From assembly GCA_964017145.1 (NCBI GenBank), contig OZ024852.1, positions 3,039,945 through 3,103,944 on the forward strand: a DNA stretch of 64,000 nucleotides, written 5' to 3'. The notes beneath the pieces were generated by a model. The model was not told the DNA's origin, made no database searches, and saw only the letters and a program-made list of their open reading frames with translations. The position numbers and the translations under genes are program-made. How positions within the stretch are numbered: position 1 is the first letter of the stretch; each line of letters starts with the position of its first letter. Shown in pieces: positions 10,203-20,375 of this stretch. The stretch is from Agrocybe praecox (Eukaryota > Basidiomycota > Agaricomycetes > Agaricales > Agrocybaceae).

Positions 10203-12746
10203 TTATTGGCCAAGCACGGAGGTTATCGTCACAATAGCCTCGTCCTTCGTATACACACGTAATCCGAGATATAGCGCCATTTCGTCTTCATCGCCTGACT
10301 TGGGCTGTGCCGCAGTGCTATTAGAAGCGACGTCGGATGTACTTGCCGGAGGAGTCGCTTTAGACGAGAGAGTGTTCTGCTGTGTCTCGCTGAGGCACTG
10401 GGCAATTGCAGTAGTCAGACTCACCGCGCGATGCTTTTCTCTGTCTCTAGAAAAATCTATCGTGAGCCCGTTAATTCGAGGAAGAGACAAGCGATTACTT
10501 TACCCTATTTCATAATCTATGGATGGGTGTTCACTGTTAGCAAAATGGGAGTGTAAAAGTACATGAGACGGTGACCCACTCTGAGCGATGGAATGAGACT
10601 CAGTCCTTTCTGCTAATTTCCGAGAGAGCTTGCGCTCATTCCATTTTTTGACGTTTTCTTCGTAGTATCCCTGACCGTGGCATAACTATTAGACAGAACC
10701 TAGCGTGGTCTGAGGGGGTCGGAGTACTCACCATATCCTTTATACGATATCTATCAATCCGCGGCTAATGAAATTTCATCAGCCTAAAAATTCGTTGAAA
10801 GGAAAACGCGACATACGAAGACAACATAATCCCCAGCCTCAAGGTCCACTTCGCAAGAGGCGCTCTTTAGCCAAAATGCCATGCTACATGTCTCACCGCA
10901 CGGCTCCCGCTGTCCTCGTTTGTATACCGTAAACTCCAAATGATGAAATATTATACTCTCTATGCCATCGAAATAACGATCATCGAGGCGCGACAGTACT
11001 AGAATTGCTTTTGACGGCTTTGTCAAAGTAAAATGAACTTGTAACAGTTAGTCAAACTATTTGAGAGTCGGACAAAAATAGGCTCACATATTATATCACC
11101 GTGAGTCCAAGGATGTAAAGGCGGTTGAGGAGGTATTCGCATCCAGTGTGAGGACATGAGCCAGCTGAGGTCAAAGATGATGGTACGTTCTAGTATTTCC
11201 CAGGTATCAAGAAAATCGGTATCTAGGTAAAGAGCAGAGGCATATTGTGAGAAAAACAACCCAAAAAATTCAAATTCTTCACCATGAACTCACATTCCAT
11301 GACGAACTCCCCATCATCTCCGAGTACATGATCAAGTTCATCGAGGAGGTCAAACCACTCACTCGTCCACTCTTTTGAGCCGTCAGACCACGGCCCATTC
11401 CACTCGTAGTGGCCCCATGGATTTCGGAGCACGATAAAGCGTTTTCCGCGATATTCTTTTACCCGGAGAATTGAATAGGAATGACCTCCGAAAAGACCTT
11501 TCACAATTGGCAAGAGATTCCCACTTCTTTCGGTGTCAAGCTTGAGGAAAGAGGCGCTAAATAAACGTGTACTGTCGTTTGCATGCAATAATTCTTCATT
11601 CCAAAATCGATCTGCGTCGAGGATGTCCTATGCAGTACTAATATCAGACTCAAGACCAAATATACAATGCTCTGGTGGATGGCCGACTTACGTTAATCCT
11701 GAATATGGTCGAGACCCCTCTTGAAAAAAATATAAACTAACTATTAATCTTGGCAGGATACAGCAGTCGTACTCACCCAGTCAGGTCTTCGATGGCTTCG
11801 GAGGCCAACCCACCCATTAAAGATTCGTAATCTCCATGTAACTTCGCATATGCCTTCTCAATAAGCGGCACCCAGGTCTCTCCAGATGTCCCAGATCTTG
11901 CGTACAGCAAGCCCTTCCCACCAATTTTGGCCAGTTTATCGTAAAGCTCTTTATCTTCATGGTACAGAACTTGCTCTTCCTTTCGCAATTCATCGTATTT
12001 GGGAAGGGACCAAAATAGTTGGCTATTGGGGACAACAGACTATATTTAGTATGATGGATCGGTATCGGAGGCATTATATTCACTTACTCGTCAATAATAG
12101 ATTCTACCCAGTGGTCATTCTTGAAGAAAATGAATCCGTAGACGCCCACTTCCTCGTCTCTCTAAAAGGAAAGTGGTAGTCATCAAACATCCGGATCATA
12201 CCCATCAATGACAAATAAAATACTCACAGCTATGCAGAGTTTTTCAATCAACCCGGGAGCGCTCGACATAGTAGCCAGCGCAGATAGAAACCAACAGTCA
12301 CCGAGCGCTCCTTGTATGATATCGTTCGAGCTCGGATGACTGTCCTTGAAGAATTTAGGGCGTTCGAATATTTCTGTGACGCGCCTGACATCGGCAACAC
12401 TTTTACTTTGCGTTTCAAGCCCGAACTGACATCTGATCGAGTCATTCTGAAGGTCAAATTCGATGTCTCTATATGACAGGGAAAACGGTTACAGGGTAAG
12501 GGCTTAATTTAGGAATAAAAATTTCCGCTCTAGGAAAGAAATCACAAACCTAAATTTTCTGTTGCTTGCGCGGCATTCCGCAGCAATGCGTTCCACCTTC
12601 TCTTTGCACATCCTAAGAGCTTGTCCCAATTCTTCAGTAACCAAAAGTCCTGTGGAACTTTGAGGAACAGTTGTTTGCGGCAGAGTTCGGATTATGTTCT
12701 TTGTTTTTCCAGTTTGAGTTTCGTTGCCATTGAATGTTCCCGGCAT
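10203..12746 (-). CDS. calpain-like cysteine peptidase, paralog 1 (triad intact)
   Basis: Twelve exons on minus (12550..12746, 12228..12468, 12088..12161, 11777..12022, 11692..11719, 11294..11627, 11088..11222, 10817..11037, 10732..10764, 10580..10670, 10504..10516, 10203..10446), 618 residues. An N-terminal helix (KEKVERIAAECRASNRKFR) leads into the calpain CysPc domain with Cys124 in GDCWFLSAL, His311 in GGHSYSI and Asn331 in LRNPWG. A domain III/C2-like part follows (VLSRLDDRYFDGI), then a Ser/Thr-rich linker and the C-terminal motif LGLRVYTKD shared with the other two copies. A cytosolic regulatory protease cutting specific partners is the family expectation. No MIT domain, so not a PalB/Rim13 ortholog. 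The 33-base exon 10732..10764 is split off only in this copy. A further intron in the last exon is possible. Confidence 0.88.
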
Positions 12747-13312
12747 CGTGTAATAAGAGTAGGTATGAAGCTGAGGCGTTTTCGTTTTAAATATTGAGGA
12801 GGGGAAAAAAATTTCGCCTCTGTCTCAATCCTGCTTATATGTAATTTCGTTCAAACGCTAAACCTAAATTTGTTAATTTAATTTAGGCCAAACCTCCGAA
12901 TCGGAACTGCCGTTGCGGTGTCACCGCCATACGCACCGCCATGACCGTACTTTCGCAAATAGTGTTCACCCGACGGAGTCAAGTTCCAAAACTATTGAGG
13001 ATGAATTGATGATGCTTAGATCAATAGGAAAGCTAGGCAAGGCTAGATGAACTGTAGCAGGGTCCGTAGGCGTGTTCCAGGAGGGTCCGCGCCTGCACTT
13101 CGAGAGGACCCACTTGCTGTTCGATAATCATCGACAAAGGTCGAGAGGCAATGAGCAGATAGAAAGACAAAGTACCAAATCATATACTACAAAAATATAA
13201 ACATTACAACATATGTATCAGGTATACCAAAACTAAATGAAAAGAGAGAAAAGAGAAGAAAATTGGAAAAAAAAAAAAAAAAAACGAAGGAATAAACAGT
13301 GTAAATTCAGGC
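12747..13312. other. intergenic region; contains 18-base A run
   Basis: Promoter of calpain paralog 1 plus the 3' flank of the zinc-finger gene. A homopolymer of 18 A occupies 13267-13284. No coding frame is seen. Confidence 0.55.
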
Positions 13313-15570
13313 TCAGGGTTGAAGGTGGATGCGAACATGTTGACCTAGATTATCACGACGACTGAAAGATTTATCGCAGCCTTCATATGGGCATGGATGA
13401 GCTGCAAGAGGAACAGAAAATCAACACGAACTTTATCCTACGTTAACACTGAAAGCACTTACGTTTATCATGTGTATGGATGCTCCTGACATGTCTTTTG
13501 AGATGCTCCCCTCTCACAAAACACTTACCACACCCAGCGACAACGCAAACGTAAGACCGCACGCCACTAAACTCTTTTGTATTTGCCTGACTGCCGGGAC
13601 CACTGGACTTTCTTTTCGCACGTCTGCCCTTCGGGACCAGGTCCTCCGCACTGCTGCCTTCGAGCTCAGTCTTCGCTTCCACGGAGCCCTCCTTCATGTC
13701 GGAGGAATTAGAAGAGGAAGTGACACTATGAGACCTCGATACGGAATTCAACGAGTCAACGTCGGCGACGTATGGGACCTTCCTACCCCGACTTTTCTTA
13801 TTCAGGTTCGGAATGGGGACAGGCAAAGGAATCGGATTGTTCTTCCTCTTCCTGATTCCAGTCTTGCCTTGCTTGTACAACGCTAAAGCGTCGAAGGAAT
13901 CGTCGTCGTCGTCGTCTCCGTTACCGGCACCAAGGGAATGAGATTGGGACTTCATCCCGAGCTGAGTGACGACAGCCAATGCGAGCGCTGCGCTTCCCTT
14001 AGCTTTTCCTTTCCCTCTCCTCGTTTTCTTTTTGGACACGAATCGGTTTATTTCATCGAAGCTCCCTTCATAAAGAAGCTTGGTAGCTACTGGATCTGGA
14101 CGCGTCAAGCTCGTGGCGGAAAGGTTTGGCACGGGGGAAGCAGAGCGAGAAGGATGGTAGTCGTCCGAGTCAGAATCAGACCCAGAGCCATAATTATCAT
14201 TATCACTTTCTATACCCGGCTCCGGTACAACGTTCGAGGCAGAAGGCTTTTGTTTCTTCGACTTGGAGTTCCTGGCAGCATGTGAATGAAAAGGCTGAAG
14301 CGCGTTTCCATTGCCTTCGGGATTCGAGGAAGTCGCAGCAGATGAGCGATGTGCTCGCCTAGGAGCAATCGGAGACGTCGGAGTTGACCGTCTGCGCTTC
14401 CTTCCGTTATACGTGCCCTTCAACGCAGACAATGGGAAATTCAACTGGTTGGAATTGAGATCGTTTTCCCAGCCCGATAAACCTCTCCTGGAAATGGTAG
14501 GCGAGCGCTGTCGTAAAGAGGGCGTCCCAATTGAAGAAGGCGATGCATTTGGGTTATGCGCAGACGGAACTTCCAAGGAGGAGAACCTGGCAGAACCAAA
14601 GTCGAAAGTTGGAGGAGTCAACTCCATCAACGCTGCATAAGTCCCATTTGGTATAGCCAATGTCTGATCGTTTGCCGAGGATTCTTCGACTTCGTGACGG
14701 TTCACGGTTAACATACTTCTATGAGATGTCCGATTTAATTCTATACAAAGGGCTGTACTATGAAATGAATGCTCACTGTGCAGCTATTTTGGACTCATAT
14801 GGCGACGGATTAAAGACATCTTTGGTTTCCGTGATTCAGTCATTATATTATGTGGGTCAACTAGGAGATGACTCACCAAAGGGGTCTACAACAGAAACGG
14901 GATGAGAAGTTGAAATAGCACCATCCGAAGGATAGCTTAGGGATAACGGTGAATGTTGAATGTCATCGAAGGTCATTTCATTCAGCGGATTGGACAAAGA
15001 GGGGGTGAGGTACATCTGCCATTGTAGGTCGTCGTTTATCCTGGTTGGAGAAGGAACCAACAGGCTAGTATGAGACTGCGTAGATGGATTCGACACATAA
15101 CGTCGAAGGTATAAGCTTTCAGACGAAGATACCACGCCTGCCGCTGTAGTCGATCCAGGAATTGCAAACGATTCATCGTGCGCGGCAATCTGTGATGGCG
15201 TGGAAAGTTGTCCGGCGAAGACAGTCCGCGCAGAAGTAGACCTGCGATTTGGCGACACAGAGACCTGAATGTAATGTTTGGAACCACTACTTGGTTGAAT
15301 ATGAGCATTCCAAGTCAAGGCGTAGCTTGGAAGATGTTCAGAAGTACGAGCTACTAGCTGGAAATGAGTCCGACACTCGGGTGTCTTGGGTGTTTGAAAC
15401 TCTTGTTTGGTTTCGGAGCGCAATGCAGTTGTAGATTTTGGAGAGGAGACAACAGAAGCGCGTAGTCTGGGCGGATCAAGAGGACTTGAATAAAGCGTGC
15501 GAGATGGTGATATGCCAGTGCTACCATCCAGGTTGTCCATGTCCAAAAGCATAGCAATATCTATCGACAT
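13313..15570 (-). CDS. C2H2 zinc-finger transcription factor, Msn2/Msn4-like
   Basis: Three exons on minus (14877..15570, 13463..14689, 13313..13401), 669 residues from the ATG at 15570. Two adjacent C2H2 fingers close the protein: [20 protein letters not shown] and [20 protein letters not shown]. The 61-base intron falls exactly between them. The order CGK...[10 protein letters not shown] then [18 protein letters not shown] is the Msn2/Msn4 pattern of stress-response factors. The rest is Ser-rich and disordered, with basic NLS-like clusters ([19 protein letters not shown]) and an acidic DDDDD run. The acceptor of the first intron is uncertain (14690 or 14684, both in frame, differing by two residues). 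Three PacC-type fingers are not present. Confidence 0.85.
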
Positions 15571-16015
15571 ACTCGGCTGCTTCCCCTTTCTGAAGTTGTT
15601 CGGGTTGACTAGGAGAGGGGTGCTTTGAGAACAAGGAATCCTCCTAAGGCTGACTAGATAAAGGGGGCGACATTGTCCAGGCTAGACGTTTTCAGTCATC
15701 GGAGGCTGATAGTCCTAGATTAAACGCCGTAGGCAGCCATCACAAGTACACATATCATTCCAGAAAAGGTGAACGAGTAGAGATACATAAGCTACGGGCA
15801 GAGTTTTAGAGGAGCTCTGAAAACTTCCACACAAATTCCACAGCAATTCAATCAAAATTCAAACCGTGAGAAAGTATTTGGTGAGAAAGTATTTGGTGAC
15901 AAATGATGAGCGCTTCCGCTTGCAGAGTTTGTGCCGAGTCTGAGCTTTAAAATGGGTATCAAAATGGAATCGAAAGTCATGACTAACACTGTTACCATCA
16001 GACGTGGAGAGGCGT
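15571..16015. promoter_or_regulatory. divergent intergenic region
   Basis: 445 bases between the start codons of the zinc-finger gene (minus) and the membrane-protein gene (plus). It must contain both promoters. A direct repeat GTGAGAAAGTATTTG is present twice near 15867-15895. No clear TATA box. Confidence 0.5.
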
Positions 16016-17704
16016 ATGCTTCTCATCTTCACCCTTCTTGCTATTAAAGGATGGATTTCTGGCGCCTCGCCAGTCAGCACCTCGCTCAAGAGTTTGGATA
16101 TAAGAGACGATGGTCAGTGCACCTGTCCTGACACCCGTTCGATCCTCGACATAATCTGGAGCTGTCTCGCCACGATATTTCTCTGCACATGGGTCTGCGT
16201 TCATCCAAATCTTCCACCCCCAAAGGAAAATCGTCTAATACGTGCACTGCGGCGCGTTCATTTGATGTGTTGGGCACTATTCGCACCAGAGATGATCCTT
16301 ATGTGGTCGTTTAGGCAGTGGTTTTCTGCCCGACAGTTAACAAATGCCTTTTCAGGTGAGAATCTGGGATCATTAAACAATCGGAAATTCCGTACTTATA
16401 AAGGTCTGCGAAGGCAAAGCCCGGAATTGGAGTATGAGGCATAGCTTTCTTGTTATAATGGGAGGGTTTGTTCTGTTTAAAGGAGACGAAGACATGGGCA
16501 CAGTCTCGTACGACTTGTTTGTTCAACTCGAGAAGGACGACCAGATCGTATTTCCGACTATAACTTCTGAGGAAATCGACAATACAAGCAAAGGGGATGG
16601 CCTTTCAAAACTGGTTGTTATTATTCAAACAACGTGGTTTATCGTGCAGTGCATTGCTCGTGGTGCGCAAGGTCTGGCGATTACGGAGCTGGAGATTTCA
16701 ACCATGGCATTATGCTCGCTCAATGCAATGATATACCTATTTTGGTGGCACAAGCCACTGGATGTTGAATGTCGTGTTCCACTCTACCTCAAGCCAGGAT
16801 CCGACTATGTATTCGTGTCGAAGCTCCATCGAGCTGAAGTTATCGATAATTCGGAGTTTTACTCGGCCGTCATTGCAGAAGTGTTGCAGGATAGTGTTCA
16901 AAACCCTTTGGGAACTATGACCGTACGTGATTGAACATATATACTTCCAGGGAAGTAATCGACTAATGGCGTAATTTGCAGGATCCACCAAGCAGAAAAA
17001 GCACCTACAACCTTTTCGGACGTTTAAGACGCTTTACCCGCAGACGCTTAATATCATTCAGCAAAGCGGATCTATACGAATTCTACTTCCTCTTCAAGGC
17101 AGCTGTGCAAACCGACTATCGTGAAAAGAATTTCCTTTTCTTTTTACCTTTATTTTTGATGAGGATACTTGTACTCGGGGCGTCTGCTTGCTACTTCCTT
17201 TTATTTTTTACGGTGTTACTACCTTCTGCCCAGATCCTATTTGGTATCGAGAAAGACGACGATTTCTGGGTGGATCAGCCAAATATGACCCATTTGCCTA
17301 CTTTCTATTCTCCTCAGAAGACCGACGAGGGGGACGATGCTGCTTTGTCGATCTGCGTTTTCTCAGTCTCTGCAATTTTATTCGGTGGTTTGCACTGCAT
17401 TGCATGGAACTTCCATTTTCCTACACATGCTGAACTGATAATTTGGCGAGCTTCTTCTCTTTTTATTGCCACGATACCTGTGACAGCGTTGTCTTCCGTT
17501 ACATTTTATTTGATAGAAGACTCCTGCACAGGGCAGGACGAGGGCATAGGATTCTATATGTTTGCTGCGAGTATATCTTTTATTACCGGACTGTACCCTC
17601 TCATACGTTTACTTCTCTTAGTAGAGTCTTTTGTTTTACTCCGTGCGCTGCCTCCTAGTGCGTTCTTGAATGTAGACTGGAATAATGTCATCCCACATTT
17701 TTAA
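16016..17704 (+). CDS. Agaricomycete multi-pass membrane protein, CxC/WSC-type family
   Basis: Three exons (16016..16355, 16414..16922, 16982..17704), 523 residues. A signal peptide (about residues 1-18, LLIFTLLAIKGWISG) precedes CTCPDTRSILDIIWSC and a first helix with IFLCTWVCVHPNLPPP, the hallmark of a large family expanded in mushroom fungi. Further helices: about 83-98, two around LVVIIQTTWFIVQCI and ALCSLNAMIYLFWW, then several in the last exon, which ends RALPPSAFLNVDWNNVIPHF as usual for the family. Function unknown. The exon 2 acceptor (after GCGAAG) was chosen because it restores the family motif RNWSMRHSFLVIMGGFVL. Confidence 0.85.
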
Positions 17705-20375
17705 GTATACTATAATCCATCAATCGTCCCACAAGTTCCAAACATGATTCTCTTTGCCATCACATCTCAACGATATGCATCCAAAGTACTGTTGGTCTTG
17801 TGTACTGTGCATATTTGTACTCGTAGTATCTTGGTGGAGAATTGAACGTATAATTGAGATAATTACCCATCTACTTAACCGCATATTGCGAATGGACAAT
17901 CTTCCCGACCAGATCTGGATACAGCTCCGGAATAAATTCTTCTGGAGTCCGAAGTCTGAATGCTCAACAGAAAAATTATCCACATCCACAACCTCGCCCC
18001 AATTGCGCATCGGCCAGCTGTGCCCGCCCGAGTCGTCAGACAGTAGGAATGATTGGCCTTGGGAAAGTTCAGGCGAAATAACGCCGAGAACAAGTTCATA
18101 GCTTTACAGGTGAGCTAATTCCAGTTTTTTTTTAAACTTTGTACACTAATAAAAGTAGGCAATAGCATGTCAATGCGGCAGGTAATTAGTCTACATCACG
18201 ATTCTGCGTATTCGATAAGGCACGAGTAGGATACGACATGTAATTCAAATAGTAACTTAATACATGTTTTTTTTTTCATATGCAACTCGAGTTATCTTTA
18301 CATTCGTAACATTGTATTCGACGATACATGCTAGAACGAATCATTATGTTATCAAAGCCAACTTTCTTGTTGACGTAGTGCTTCTCCGGCTAGTGTGTAA
18401 ATTGTCAAAAACCTGGCATATTTTCGCATTTCGGCATTGGTAAACAGGAGCAAAATATATATCCCCCCTTGTTTCTGTATCTTGAAACGTACATAGACAT
18501 ATACCCTAGACATTAATTTAAAGTGTAGATAAAATTAAAAAATTAATGTGGCTGTGATAAGATCTTAACATGTTCGGTTTGAGTGCAACATTTGATGGGC
18601 GCTTAATTCTGTATCTCGAATAGATACTTCAATTATGGTGTATTCCCTGCACAAAATGTCTCTGTCGACAGATGTACGTCATCTCTACATATATATACAG
18701 TCGTCCAGATGTCCACCCCACTCCATTCAATCCAATTCCCGGTTCACCTAACCGACTTACCTCTTTACACCTAGCTCACTGCCAGCGAATGATTCCAATT
18801 AAGCGTAAGTTACGTTTAGCACCTTGCCAATAATGTACTTATATACCTTCAATTCTAGCATAAAATTTATGTCGTCTGAACTGGAAGATACGCACGCACG
18901 ACGCGGACATGATGCGTTTGGCGTATTCCGTTGTTTTTAGGCATTTTCCTGCGCCTGGGACGGACGCTATACGTTTTTGTAAGTCATATTAGTATTAACT
19001 GATGCATCCCGTAGGTGATCATTGCTCAGAAGGTTTGACAACTTTCTCATCGTCTACGCTCGCTCTCCTCCTCCATTTGAGCGCCTCAGTTTCTAGGACT
19101 CTTAATTCATACATTTTCGCTGTTATTAGAGTTGTTTACGATGTATATCAGGCACATATATCTGCATTTCAAAGTTGAAAAGCATTGTCACATCTCCCAG
19201 CTTACAATGTTCATTAGACGTCTGCTCTCCTCCTCCCCCCGTACGATATGCAATAACTTGCGTAAGAGAACCCTTTTTTCCGAACCCCGCTCCGAATAGC
19301 ACCAGCATGCTCGGCTAAATACATTCGTAGGACTCGTTAGCTTTCAAACGGTGGCACATAACGGTACGACGACATACATTTCCTCCCTTCATTTGGTGCG
19401 TATCGCTGCTTCGCGTTGCTCTCCGTTCGTTTTCAGGGGTCCTGGGATGTGATATGTTATCCTATGGATTGTGCTACATGTTAAAAATAATTTCGTCTAC
19501 GGAAATTTTTTCTGTCGATGCATAGAAAATCTACATAGAGGAATGTTGAGGAGCAATAGGCTGCTCGGAGTTCTTCACAGCTTGACGTAATGTTGAAAGG
19601 GCACTCGGCGGAGAATGAATGACATTCTCCTTTCGGACGCGTGGGACCCCGGACCGCCAAAATTGATAGCCGAGTTATACCGATTGAACTACGATTCGTC
19701 ACTGCGGGTTGACTGCAGGCTTTGACGTTGAGCGTTTGACATGTAGTGAACAAAAAATAAAGGTAAGCTTTATTTTTTATGGTCGAATTTCTCATCTAGA
19801 GCTTACAGCAACCTGCGGTGACATTGAACGGCAACTCGGCGGTACTTACTTGTGTCAGAACTTCAAACTTACCCAAAAGCAGTTTTTGCTCCGGAAACGA
19901 CACCGCCACGAACATGTCCAGATGCCAAATCTGATTCTTAATCAATGCCAGGTCATAGCATTTTCATTGCTTTACATTCCCGCAGCCGACAACTTCGAAA
20001 GAGAGGGTGGAAATGGGCGCGCAAATGACGAGTATTAACGGCTCCCGTATGCGTTTATATTGCTGGAAGCGAAACTACCGATAAGCACAATACCTGCGTG
20101 AATACTAGGATCGCTGGTCGAATACGTCACCTTGAACCAAAGGAAACTTCTGGCGATTCAAGAGGAGTTAAAGCCATGTTCATTCCGTAGTAAGCGCATC
20201 GGGTAAGAGTTAGAGATGTCAAGTGACTAAAAAAAAGACATCATATCCTTCATTCACAGTGTCCGTGTCTATCCGAAGGATACATACTAGTACAGGGATA
20301 TGTGGGTCCTCCGAATGCGTACAAAAGAATGTGTCAGGATTTGATTTACCCAACTTGCATACCTCCATCTTCAAT
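17705..20375. other. 2.7-kb intergenic region, gene-poor
   Basis: AT-rich. A frame at about 17775-18101 (possible single helix, KYCWSCVLCIFVLVVSWW) lies just downstream of the membrane-protein gene and has no supporting signal. A tRNA-like stretch near 19624-19700 and a diverged direct repeat (about 19580-19620 and 19808-19850, sharing CTCGGCGG) are described separately. The right end is the promoter of calpain paralog 2. Confidence 0.5.
19624..19700 (-). other. tRNA-like remnant or Pol III A-box-like sequence
   Basis: On the minus strand TAGTTCAATCGG fits the Pol III A-box consensus, and GTTC-AATCGGTA-TAAC would form a D-arm with an 8-base loop. About 30 bases on, GGTCCGGGGTCCCACGCG resembles a degenerate T-arm. 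No proper acceptor or anticodon stem can be drawn, so this is at best a pseudo-tRNA or a tRNA-derived repeat. Confidence 0.25.

Noticed and set aside
13313..15570. C2H2 factor as PacC/Rim101
   Set aside because: Only two fingers, at the extreme C-terminus, in the Msn2/Msn4 pattern; PacC has three near the N-terminus.
17775..18101. Possible small membrane protein after the CxC membrane-protein gene
   Set aside because: No promoter or splice signal, no family resemblance, and it begins only 70 bases past another stop codon; more likely 3' UTR.
19624..19700. Functional tRNA gene
   Set aside because: Acceptor and anticodon stems cannot be formed; only A-box and D-arm similarity remain.
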